Shown piece after piece: positions 9,694-16,778 of a stretch of 64,000 nucleotides of DNA. The notes beneath the pieces were generated by a model that did no database searches, had not been told where the DNA came from, and was given only the letters and a program-made list of their open reading frames with translations. Every line of letters begins with the position of its first letter. The stretch's first letter is position 1. A program made the translations under genes and the position numbers. This stretch comes from Gemmatimonadaceae bacterium (lineage in GTDB: Bacteria; Gemmatimonadota; Gemmatimonadetes; Gemmatimonadales; Gemmatimonadaceae): positions 186,001 to 250,000 of the forward strand of contig DATNEW010000015.1 of NCBI GenBank assembly GCA_035606695.1, written 5' to 3'.

Positions 9694-10878
9694 ATGCCCA
9701 TCTACCACACCCTGGGAGAAATCCCGAAGAAGCGCCACACGGCGTTCCGCAAACCCAACGGCGGCATCTACGCCGAGGAGTTGATGGGACATGAGGGCTT
9801 CACCGGTACGTCGGCGCTGTTGTATCACGTGCATCCGCCAACGACCGTGAAGTCGGTGCGCCGCGTGAAGGAGACCACGTTCGAAGCTGATCCCGATCAG
9901 ACGCTCAAGCATCGCCACTTTCTGACGTCGCACGCGAAGAAGGGCGGCAGCCCGACGCTCGATCGCATTCCGCTGCTGTTCAATCAGGACGTGGCGATGT
10001 CGTACGTCGAGCCTGACGTCGAGGATGAGCATTTCTATCGCAACGCACAGGCCGACGAGCTGGTGTACGTGGCGAAAGGGAAAGGCACGCTCGAGTCAGT
10101 GTTCGGCGACCTGCCGTTTCACGAGGGCGACTATCTCGTGATTCATCGCGGCATTCTCCACCGCTACACATTCGAGCAGCCGGCCAAGCTGCTCATCATG
10201 GAAAGCCGCGGCCACGTTCGCTGGCCCAAGCGCTACCGCAACGAGTTCGGCCAGCTGAAAGAAGGTGCGCCATACTCCGAGCGCGATATTCGTCGCCCTT
10301 TGATACTAAATACCCACGACGAGATGGGCGACTTCAAGCTCATCGTCAAACAATACGATGGGCTGAACGAGCTGATTCTCGATCACCATCCATTCGACGT
10401 CGTCGGCTGGGATGGCTACTTCTATCCCTGGGCGTTCAACATCAACGACTTCGAGCCCATCGTCGGACGCATCCATCAGCCGCCGCCGGTGCATCAGACG
10501 TTCGAGGGCGATGGCTTCGTCGTCTGCTCGTTCTGCCCTCGGCCGTACGACTTCGATCCGAACGCCGTCCCCGCACCATATAACCACAGCAATGTCGATT
10601 CAGATGAGGTGCTCTATTACGCCTCGTCCGAATTCATGAGCCGCAAGGGCATCGAGTTCGGGAGCATCACGCATCACCCGGACGGCATTCCACACGGGCC
10701 GCATCCAGGTCGCGCCGAGGCGTCGATTGGTGCGAAGGCAACCAATGAGCTCGCCGTGATGATGGACAGCTTCCGGCCGCTCAAGGTCGCGAAGCAGGCG
10801 CTGTCCATCGAAGACCCGAATTATCACAAGAGTTGGATCGACGCGCAGCACGCCGGGTTCAATCCGCCCACGACGTAG
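9694..10878 (+). CDS. hmgA: homogentisate 1,2-dioxygenase
   Basis: This 394-aa cupin-type Fe(II) dioxygenase opens the homogentisate ring to maleylacetoacetate. The GITHHPDGIPHGPHPG-like segment (ITHHPDGIPHGPHPGRAEAS, about residues 325-345), the ADELVYVAKGKGTLESVFG cupin strand and the C-terminal FRPLKVAKQALSIEDPNYH match bacterial HmgA-like proteins. It lies just downstream of hppD, which makes its substrate. No maleylacetoacetate isomerase or fumarylacetoacetase is present in the window, so the pathway must be completed elsewhere. Confidence 0.93.
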   Translation: MPIYHTLGEIPKKRHTAFRKPNGGIYAEELMGHEGFTGTSALLYHVHPPTTVKSVRRVKETTFEADPDQTLKHRHFLTSHAKKGGSPTLDRIPLLFNQDVAMSYVEPDVEDEHFYRNAQADELVYVAKGKGTLESVFGDLPFHEGDYLVIHRGILHRYTFEQPAKLLIMESRGHVRWPKRYRNEFGQLKEGAPYSERDIRRPLILNTHDEMGDFKLIVKQYDGLNELILDHHPFDVVGWDGYFYPWAFNINDFEPIVGRIHQPPPVHQTFEGDGFVVCSFCPRPYDFDPNAVPAPYNHSNVDSDEVLYYASSEFMSRKGIEFGSITHHPDGIPHGPHPGRAEASIGAKATNELAVMMDSFRPLKVAKQALSIEDPNYHKSWIDAQHAGFNPPTT

Positions 10879-10911
10879 CGCTGGGCGGTTGGCGGTGGGC
10901 GCCGGGCGTCG

Positions 10912-11712
10912 TCAGCTCTTGAAGGCGGCGATCGCTTTTCGTGTGTAGTCTGACAACACCAGAGAGCCGCTCATCGCCGCACGCTCTTCCAATAGCTGCG
11001 GCCAATGCTGCGTCTCTTCCCACGTGATGCGCTTGATGCGCGCCACCGCCTCTGGATTCGAGGCCGCCAGTTTTTTTGCGAACGTATCGACTTCGCGATC
11101 CAGCGATTCGACATCCGGCACCACGCGCGCGTACAGACCGTGCCGCTCACCCCACGCCGCGTCGCGCCAATCCGCATCGATGGCCATCGCCGCGAACGCG
11201 CCCGCGCCGACCTTGTGCTCGATCGCCGGCCCTACCACGAACGGGCCGATTCCGACCGCCAGCTCGCTCAAACGCAGCGATGCCTTTTCCGTCGCGATCG
11301 CGTAATCGGACGCCGCGACGACGCCGACACCACCGCCCACCGCCTTGCCATGTACGCGCGTCACGATCGCACGCGGGCAGCGCGTCATCGCCAGAATGAC
11401 GCGCGCGAACCCCATGAAAAATTCCTTGCCGGCCGCGGGCGAATCGATCGCCACCAACTCGTCGAATGACGCGCCGGCGCAGAATGCGCCCGCGCCATAG
11501 CTGCGCAACACGATCACCCGCACGTCCGCGCGCTGACCCAGCGCCGTGATCTCATCAGCGAGCGCGCGGAGCACTGACGCGGGCAGGGAATTGCTCTTCG
11601 GATGGCCAAACGCGACGTCGGCGACGCCATCGATCACGAACGACGAAACGTCGCCACTCGCGGCGAGTGGTGGATGTGATGGGTGCGACGAAAGCGTTCC
11701 CGCCGATGTCAC
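10912..11712 (-). CDS. enoyl-CoA hydratase/isomerase family protein
   Basis: This 266-aa crotonase-fold protein has FGHPKSNSLPASVL (substrate CoA pocket), GAGAFCAGASFDEL and RVHGKAVGGGVGVVAASDYAIA (oxyanion-hole segments). The GTG start overlaps the stop of the upstream outer-membrane gene as GTGA; longer in-frame extensions lack homology. It lies beside paaABCD on the opposite strand and may take part in phenylacetate or fatty-acid beta-oxidation. The usual first catalytic Glu is not obvious, so hydratase versus isomerase activity is uncertain. Confidence 0.85.
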   Translation of the reverse strand: MTSAGTLSSHPSHPPLAASGDVSSFVIDGVADVAFGHPKSNSLPASVLRALADEITALGQRADVRVIVLRSYGAGAFCAGASFDELVAIDSPAAGKEFFMGFARVILAMTRCPRAIVTRVHGKAVGGGVGVVAASDYAIATEKASLRLSELAVGIGPFVVGPAIEHKVGAGAFAAMAIDADWRDAAWGERHGLYARVVPDVESLDREVDTFAKKLAASNPEAVARIKRITWEETQHWPQLLEERAAMSGSLVLSDYTRKAIAAFKS

Positions 11713-12464
11713 CGGCCCACTCTCACGCGAAGCCCGCCGCGCACCGAGCCGATGCTCGTGTTCTTGAGAATGTCGCACCCGTTCGAGCTGCACGTGCTGT
11801 TCGGCGTCGCGAACCCGTTGCCGAAGCTCGTGAACCCGTACGACCACATTGCTTCGCCGAAGATCGCGTAGCGGTCGATGATGTTCTTGTCGAGCCCACC
11901 ACCAATCGAAAACTCGGCGCCCGAGCGATGCTGCTGTTTCGCGTTCCCGGTGGTCGTCGCCGTCGTGTAGTGGATTTCACCGGGCGCCCAATTCATATAG
12001 CCAAAGGCGATGTTCACCGTTGGCATGATGAAGGGTGCGGGAATGCGAATGCGCACCATGCTGGTGATCTCGAGAATGCTCGCCTTGTCCGCCGTCGCGC
12101 TCACGATCGGGCCGCCCGTCGGCGGTGAGAAGTCGGCGACGAGTTGCGATTCTTTCAACGGCAGCTGACTATACCCGACGCCCAAGCCGAATCCGACGCG
12201 ACTCATGCCACCCGAACCTGGCTGCCAATTCTCCCAGAAAAGATTCGCGCCGACGCCGCTGTTCCAATCGCGCAAGCTGCCCTGGGCGTTGACGGGCGCG
12301 GCGATTCCAGCGCTCAAGCGCAGGTAGTCGCCGGGAATGAGCCCTTCGGACGTCTGATCGGGCGATTGCGCGTGCGCGATGCATGGCGTCGCGAGCAATC
12401 CGGCGAGCAATCCGGCGAGCGCCGCGGCGACGATGGTGTATGACCGTAAGAACCGGAGGGGCAT
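11709..12464 (-). CDS. outer-membrane beta-barrel protein of unknown function
   Basis: This 251-aa protein has a signal peptide (about residues 1-32, hydrophobic [12 protein letters not shown], cleavage after AHAQ). Alternating polar and hydrophobic strands follow ([46 protein letters not shown]), ending in a strand GGLRVRVGR. This looks like a small 8-stranded barrel. It is coupled by a 4-base overlap to an enoyl-CoA hydratase and divergent from paaA. A role in uptake of an aromatic substrate is conceivable, but this rests on position alone. Confidence 0.7.
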   Translation of the reverse strand: MPLRFLRSYTIVAAALAGLLAGLLATPCIAHAQSPDQTSEGLIPGDYLRLSAGIAAPVNAQGSLRDWNSGVGANLFWENWQPGSGGMSRVGFGLGVGYSQLPLKESQLVADFSPPTGGPIVSATADKASILEITSMVRIRIPAPFIMPTVNIAFGYMNWAPGEIHYTTATTTGNAKQQHRSGAEFSIGGGLDKNIIDRYAIFGEAMWSYGFTSFGNGFATPNSTCSSNGCDILKNTSIGSVRGGLRVRVGR

Positions 12465-12590
12465 GCTGTTCGACCTTGGTTGGGCGACCCGCGCAATCTA
12501 CCCGGTTCACTTGGCCGGGCACTAGATTTCAGGGTAGCCAGGAATGTTCTAACACGCGAATTGACTGGAAGTTGTCTGGAGCCGTCTCAC

Positions 12591-13574
12591 ATGCCCGAAC
12601 AACCGTCCGCCGTGCACAAGACACCGACCCCGCCCGAGGACCCGGCTCGTCAGGCGGAATTCGAGGCGCGCATCGCCCGCGGTGAAAGCATCGAGCCCAA
12701 GGACTGGATGCCCGAGCGCTACCGCAAACAGCTCGTTCGGATGATGTCGCAGCACGCGCACTCCGAGGTCGTCGGGATGCTGCCGGAAGGGAACTGGATC
12801 ACGCGCGCGCCGAGCTTGCGGCGGAAGATGGCCCTCCTGGCGAAGGTCCAGGACGAAGCCGGCCACGGCCTCTACATCTACTGCGGCACCGAGACGCTCG
12901 GCGTCGATCGCCATGAGCTGATTCAGCAGTTGCTCAACGGCACCGCGAAGTATTCGAGCATCTTCAACTATCCGACGCTGACGTGGGCCGATATCGGCTG
13001 CATCGGCTGGTTCGTGGACGGCGCGGCGATCGTGAACCAGACCATGCTCGCGCACGCGAGCTACGGTCCGTACGCGCGCGCGATGGTGCGCATCTGCAAG
13101 GAAGAGAATTTTCACAAGAAGCAGGGCTACGAGATCGTCGCCACGCTCGCGAACGGCACGCCGGAACAGAAGGCGATGGCGCAGGACGCGGTGAATCGCT
13201 GGTGGTGGCCGTCGTTGATGATGTTCGGACCCAGCGACAAGGATTCGGCCAACTCCGAAGAGCTCATGCGCTGGGGTGTGAAGAAAAAGAGCAACGACGA
13301 GCTGCGCCAGCGTTTCGTGAATCTCACCGTCGCGCAGGCGAAGGCGATCGGCCTCGAGCTGCCCGACCCCGCGCTCACGCTCAATGAGGAAACTCAAAAC
13401 TGGGATTTCGGCCCGATCGACTGGGACGAATTCTGGCGTGTCGTGAAGGGCGACGGCCCGTGCAACCGCGAGCGGCTCGCCGCGCGCAACGCGGCGCACG
13501 ACGACGGGGCATGGGTGCGCGCCGCGGCGACGGCCTACGCCGCCAAGCAAGCGCTTGCGACTGAGGCCGCATGA
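12591..13574 (+). CDS. paaA: 1,2-phenylacetyl-CoA epoxidase, catalytic subunit PaaA
   Basis: This 327-aa di-iron oxygenase subunit epoxidises the ring of phenylacetyl-CoA. Diagnostic stretches are [38 protein letters not shown] (iron-binding DExxH) and [17 protein letters not shown] (second ExxH). Length and order match PaaA. The chosen ATG follows a TGGAG; upstream in-frame codons have no homology. Its stop overlaps the paaB start (ATGA). It is the first gene of a tight paaABCD run. Confidence 0.97.
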   Translation: MPEQPSAVHKTPTPPEDPARQAEFEARIARGESIEPKDWMPERYRKQLVRMMSQHAHSEVVGMLPEGNWITRAPSLRRKMALLAKVQDEAGHGLYIYCGTETLGVDRHELIQQLLNGTAKYSSIFNYPTLTWADIGCIGWFVDGAAIVNQTMLAHASYGPYARAMVRICKEENFHKKQGYEIVATLANGTPEQKAMAQDAVNRWWWPSLMMFGPSDKDSANSEELMRWGVKKKSNDELRQRFVNLTVAQAKAIGLELPDPALTLNEETQNWDFGPIDWDEFWRVVKGDGPCNRERLAARNAAHDDGAWVRAAATAYAAKQALATEAA

Positions 13575-13879
13575 CCGAGCAAGCGCATGGGACCGAAGAC
13601 TCCCAATGGCCGTTGTGGGAGGTGTTCGCGCAGCCCCCGAAGGGCGAGGCGCACGAACACGTCGGCAGTGTCCACGCGGCCACGGCCGAGCAGGCGTTGC
13701 AGAACGCGCGCGACGTGTACACGCGCCGCGGCGAAGCCGTGAGCCTGTGGGTGGTGCCGAGTGCGTCGATCGTCGCGTCGACACCGGAAGACATGGGGCC
13801 GTTCTTCGATCCCGGCAACGACAAGCCGTACCGGCATCCACAGTTCTATAAAGTGCCACGTGGCGTGCGGGTGTTTTGA
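13571..13879 (+). CDS. paaB: 1,2-phenylacetyl-CoA epoxidase subunit PaaB
   Basis: This small 102-aa subunit is required for epoxidase assembly. The pattern [24 protein letters not shown] and the C-terminal [11 protein letters not shown] is typical of PaaB. It overlaps paaA by four bases. A family-1 repeat lies between it and paaC. Confidence 0.95.
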   Translation: MTEQAHGTEDSQWPLWEVFAQPPKGEAHEHVGSVHAATAEQALQNARDVYTRRGEAVSLWVVPSASIVASTPEDMGPFFDPGNDKPYRHPQFYKVPRGVRVF

Positions 13880-13900
13880 TGTCGTTCCGTGCCCTCAGTC

Positions 13901-13993
13901 TGTCATTTCGAGCGCAGCGAGGAATCTACCCTCCCGGCGGCTTGGCTAGTCTCTCTCTCAGGACGCAGGATTCCTCGCGTTGCTCGGAATGAC
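13901..13993. repeat. family-1 inverted repeat overlapping the paaC start
   Basis: The left arm TGTCATTTCGAGCGCAGCGA continues to GGAATCT (13901-13927). The right arm GGATTCCTCGCG continues to GCTCGGAATGAC (13968-13993). They are imperfect inverse copies about 40 bases apart. The ATG within GGAATGAC of the right arm is the paaC start codon. Confidence 0.85.
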
Positions 13994-14741
13994 GACGTCC
14001 ACGTTCGAGTACTTGCTCCGCCTCGCCGACGACCGGCTCGTGCTCGGCCACCGGAATTCCGAGTGGTGCGGCCACGGTCCGATTCTCGAGGAAGACATCG
14101 CGCTGGCGAACATCGCGCTCGATCTCATCGGCGAAGCGACGCTGTTCTACAAGCTCGCCGGCGAGGCTGAAGGGAACGGTCGCACCGAGGACGCGCTGGC
14201 CTATTTCCGCGACGCGATCGACTTCCGGAACGTGCTCATGGTCGAGCTGCCGAAGGGTGACTTCGGCGTCACCATCGTGCGCCAGTTCCTGTTTAGTGTT
14301 TTCTCATCGCTGCAGATGGACGCGCTGCGGAAGAGCGCGAACGCCGAGCTCGCCGGTGTCGCGACGAAGGCGCTCAAGGAATCGACCTATCACGTGCGCC
14401 ACGCCGCGCAGTGGGTCGTCACACTCGGCAACGGGACCGACGAAAGCCGCGAGCGCGCGCAGCACGCCGTGAACGAGCTGTGGCGTTACACGGGTGAGTT
14501 GTTTCTGGCCGACGACGTCGATCGCGCCGCGGCGCGGGACGGGTCGGGCGTCGATCCCAGTGCGCTCGAGGAGGCATGGCGCGCGCAGGTTGATGACATT
14601 CTCGCGCGCGCCACGCTCACGGTTCCGAACGTCGGGTACATGCAGCGCGGCGGCCGGCTCGGCCGCCACAGCGAACACCTGGGGCATATGCTGAGCGAGA
14701 TGCAGATCGTCGCGCGTTCGCATCCCGGAGCGTCCTGGTGA
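13989..14741 (+). CDS. paaC: 1,2-phenylacetyl-CoA epoxidase structural subunit PaaC
   Basis: This is the 250-aa structural partner of PaaA in the epoxidase. EYLLRLADDRLVLGHRNSEWCGHGP, LEEDIALANIALDLIGEA and the C-terminal GRLGRHSEHLGHMLSEMQ are PaaC signatures. The ATG chosen is the first with homology after it; a TTG nine bases earlier is also in frame. Both lie inside a family-1 repeat arm, so the repeat has replaced whatever start region was there. Its stop overlaps the paaD ATG by one base. Confidence 0.95.
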   Translation: MTTSTFEYLLRLADDRLVLGHRNSEWCGHGPILEEDIALANIALDLIGEATLFYKLAGEAEGNGRTEDALAYFRDAIDFRNVLMVELPKGDFGVTIVRQFLFSVFSSLQMDALRKSANAELAGVATKALKESTYHVRHAAQWVVTLGNGTDESRERAQHAVNELWRYTGELFLADDVDRAAARDGSGVDPSALEEAWRAQVDDILARATLTVPNVGYMQRGGRLGRHSEHLGHMLSEMQIVARSHPGASW

Positions 14742-15256
14742 TGCGCGACGCGCGACAGGGGGCGGCCCTTCCTTCGCGCGAGGAGCTGTTCGAGATCCTG
14801 GACGACGTGAAGGATCCCGAGGTGCCCGTGCTCAGCGTCGTCGAGCTGGGCATCGTGCGCGACGCCGTCGCGACCCAGGACGGCGTGACGATCACGATCA
14901 CGCCGACCTACTCCGGCTGTCCCGCGATGCACGAGATCGAGGCGGCGATCCGCGGCGCGTTCGAGGAGCGGGGATTGGGCCCGGTCCATGTTCGCACGAC
15001 CTACGCGCCGGCGTGGACGACCGATTGGATTGGTCCCGCGGCGCGCGCCAAGCTCGAGGCGTACGGCATCGCGCCGCCCGGCCCCGCGCAACATGACGAT
15101 GTGATTCAACTCCATCGCCGCGCGCCCGCGGTGCGGTGCCCGTTCTGCGCGTCATCGAACACGGAACGGAAGAGCGAATTTGGTTCGACCGCGTGCAAGT
15201 CGATCTGGTTTTGCCGCGAGTGCCGGCAGCCGTTCGAGGAGTTCAAGGCGATCTGA
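14741..15256 (+). CDS. paaD: phenylacetate degradation protein PaaD (Fe-S assembly-type, with zinc ribbon)
   Basis: This 171-aa protein needed for maturation of the PaaABC epoxidase has two parts. The N-terminal DUF59/MIP18-like domain contains DVKDPEVPVLSVVELGIVRD and TPTYSGCPAMHEIE. The C-terminal zinc ribbon has the cysteine pairs CPFC and CREC (about residues 130-165). It ends the first paa gene run. The reductase gene paaE, which often follows, is absent and replaced by a long non-coding region. Confidence 0.95.
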   Translation: MRDARQGAALPSREELFEILDDVKDPEVPVLSVVELGIVRDAVATQDGVTITITPTYSGCPAMHEIEAAIRGAFEERGLGPVHVRTTYAPAWTTDWIGPAARAKLEAYGIAPPGPAQHDDVIQLHRRAPAVRCPFCASSNTERKSEFGSTACKSIWFCRECRQPFEEFKAI

Positions 15257-15421
15257 CGCCCGCGGTTCCGGAAATCACAAATACGATTTCCCGGCGCGAA
15301 TCCGATCGGTTATTCCCTTCGGGAAACTTTCTCGATTGCGCCGTTTTCGCTCCGCTGACAGAATAGTCTCGCGCTTGCGGACACGGTCTAACCCGCAGGT
15401 GACAAAGTTCTGGCGCGACGG

Positions 15422-15601
15422 CGCTGGGGCAATGTGAGACGGCGGTTCGACGTTGCTCTCACCGGTCACGAGGTCGCTGGACGTGACTGTCGCTTTGAAG
15501 ATATCCAGAGCACCGAGTGGGACCGATACCATTCGGAAAAGGGAAGTCGATCGGGTTACGCACGCCGTAACGTCGAACCGATTGATCGAATCCCGCCAGC
15601 G
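15422..15601 (+). ncRNA. candidate multibranched structured RNA downstream of paaD
   Basis: The 545 bases between paaD and the lrp gene contain no convincing gene but dense complementary segments. A closing stem CGCTGG/CCAGCG (15422-15427 with 15596-15601) encloses four hairpins. These are 15434-15444 with 15451-15462 (11 pairs, one bulge), 15464-15470 with 15482-15488, 15523-15526 with 15533-15536, and a two-part hairpin 15547-15560 with 15566-15585. An intrinsic terminator follows nine bases later. No family was recognised, and it does not show the core motifs of tmRNA, RNase P or SRP RNA. The stretch 15257-15421 upstream holds only a weak promoter-like pair (TTGCGC, 17 bases, CAGAAT, near 15335-15365). 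The fold was drawn by eye. Confidence 0.4.
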
Positions 15602-15609
15602 AGGATGAG

Positions 15610-15648
15610 CCCCTCAGGCAGCGGCGTGCTGCTCCTGAGGGGTTTGTC
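15610..15648 (+). terminator. intrinsic terminator
   Basis: Stem CCCCTCAGG (15610-15618) pairs with CCTGAGGGG (15634-15642), extended inside by CAGC/GCTG. It is followed by TTTGTCATTT. It lies directly after the candidate structured RNA and could also end the paaABCD transcript. Confidence 0.8.
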
Positions 15649-15652
15649 ATTT

Positions 15653-15813
15653 GGGGCGTCGAGGCGTATGGGCGTCGGGGCGTATGGGCGAAACTACGAA
15701 CGGCGACGGAATGCTTCCGCCGCCCTTCGCCTTATCGCCTGTTGTCTTTCCCGCCCCGACGCCCCGACGCCCCGACGCCCCGACGCCTATACGCCCCGAC
15801 GCCTATACGCCCG
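15653..15813. repeat. family-2 octamer tracts, inverted pair
   Basis: A GGCGT-rich tract (15653-15692) ending in GGGCGTATGGGCGAAAC is followed about 60 bases later by its inverse, tandem CGACGCCC units (15750-15813). The spacer contains a hairpin (CGGAATGCTTCCG). The right tract runs into the 3' end of the lrp gene. The same layout with the same inner boundary words occurs at 47698-47871. Confidence 0.8.
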
Positions 15814-16255
15814 TCGGCAGCGCCGTCGTCTCCTTGACCGTCGTCAACGCGATCGACGTCCGCGCGCGCGCCACCCCTAGCCGATCCTTGAGCGTCGCCG
15901 TGAGAAACCGCTCGAGATCCGCGGTGTTCTTGCAGCGCACCTTCAACAGATAATCGTCGTCGCCGGCGATGTGGTGGCACTCCACCACCTGCTCGTGGCG
16001 CGCGATCGCCTTGAGAAACGTCGGCCGCTCCTTGGCGCCGCCGAGCGTCACATGCACGAACGCGAGCAGCGGCAGCCCGAGCGCCTCGGGGTTCGCGATG
16101 GCGCGGTAGCCGAGAATCACCGAATGCTCCTCGAGCTTGCGGACCCGCTCGGCGGCAGCGGGCGGGGAGAGCTCGAGCACCTGGCCGATCTCGGTCCATG
16201 GGGCGCGCCCGCGTTCCATCAGCAAGGCCAGCGCCTTGTAATCCAAATCATCCAC
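15803..16255 (-). CDS. Lrp/AsnC family transcriptional regulator
   Basis: This is a 150-aa regulator. An N-terminal winged helix (YKALALLMERGRAPWTEIGQVLELSPPAAAERVRKLEEHSVI, helix-turn-helix about residues 20-40) precedes an RAM ligand-binding domain (LAFVHVTLGG, VVECHHIAGDDDYLLKV). It is divergent from a small gene with a strong promoter, which it may control. It sits within the phenylacetate island, so sensing phenylalanine or a related compound is plausible but unproven. The last codons overlap an octamer-repeat tract. Confidence 0.92.
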   Translation of the reverse strand: MDDLDYKALALLMERGRAPWTEIGQVLELSPPAAAERVRKLEEHSVILGYRAIANPEALGLPLLAFVHVTLGGAKERPTFLKAIARHEQVVECHHIAGDDDYLLKVRCKNTADLERFLTATLKDRLGVARARTSIALTTVKETTALPTGV

Positions 16256-16282
16256 GACGTTTCACCTTAGCAAACACGGCTA

Positions 16283-16311
16283 TTGACGATCGTTCCAATA
16301 GATAGTAAACT
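16283..16311 (+). promoter_or_regulatory. sigma-70-like promoter for the 81-aa gene
   Basis: The -35 box TTGACG (16283-16288) and the -10 box TAAACT (16306-16311) are 17 bases apart in an AT-richer island. The short palindrome CTGCGT-caaa-ACGCAG (16314-16329) follows at the expected start site and could be an operator. The leader to the 81-aa gene is about 150 bases. The divergent lrp start is 28 bases away on the other side. Confidence 0.6.
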
Positions 16312-16466
16312 CTCTGCGTCAAAACGCAGCAGATTAGTAAGTCGTTTGGATGCGGGACGCAGGAAACGAAGGCAGCACACGGCCCACGCCGTCGAATGCG
16401 CTGTGCGGCGTTCGCTCGAACGTCTCCATCACCCACCCGTAGGTCGTCTCTCGAACGGAGGAGTCT

Positions 16467-16712
16467 GTGTCAGCTGCGGAGCGCCTGCTGGATTCGCTGC
16501 GCGATCTGCTGTTTGCCTGGACACATCGATTCAAGCCGCGGCAGTCGGCGTCGGCATCGGGCTCGCCCCAGGTGCCACGCATCGATCTGCACGAGTTGAT
16601 CGAGCGGCACGAAGCTCGACTCACCCCCACCACGACGCCGCCGCGCGTCGAGCGCGTCACGATGCACGACCACGCGGTGTCGATGATCTACGACGATCGA
16701 CGAGAGAAATGA
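16467..16712 (+). CDS. small hypothetical protein (81 aa)
   Basis: The GTG start is preceded by a near-perfect ribosome-binding site (ACGGAGGAGTCT). The gene has its own promoter-like sequence upstream and a strong terminator ten bases after its stop, all of which support a real gene. The protein is soluble and basic: an amphipathic N-terminal helix (AERLLDSLRDLLFAWTHRF), a linker, a helix IDLHELIERHEARL, and a C-terminal strand pair (VERVTMHDHAVSMIYDD). No family was recognised. Confidence 0.65.
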   Translation: MSAAERLLDSLRDLLFAWTHRFKPRQSASASGSPQVPRIDLHELIERHEARLTPTTTPPRVERVTMHDHAVSMIYDDRREK

Positions 16713-16722
16713 CGCCCCATGC

Positions 16723-16754
16723 AAAACGCCCGCGCAGGGATGCGCGGGCGTTTT
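16723..16754. terminator. strong bidirectional intrinsic terminator
   Basis: A 13-base perfect stem, AAAACGCCCGCGC with GCGCGGGCGTTTT, has a six-base loop. The A and T runs sit at both ends, so it can terminate the 81-aa gene on + and the E1 gene on -. Confidence 0.93.
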
Positions 16755-16778
16755 GTGTAAGCGTCTCAGGGAGTCGCG

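Noticed and set aside
10879-10910. GGGCGGTTGGCGGTGGGCG run after hmgA as a terminator
   Set aside because: No stable stem or T-run; it looks like a short repeat tract related to the insertion in the acetoacetyl-CoA synthetase gene.
12490-12525. CCCGG...CCGGG near the paaA leader as an operator
   Set aside because: Only five paired bases at each side and GC-only, which is common by chance in this genome.
15422-15601. tmRNA, SRP RNA or RNase P RNA as the identity of the structured region
   Set aside because: No tag-peptide frame, no GGAAGCAG-type SRP loop and no RNase P core words were found. It is kept as unassigned.
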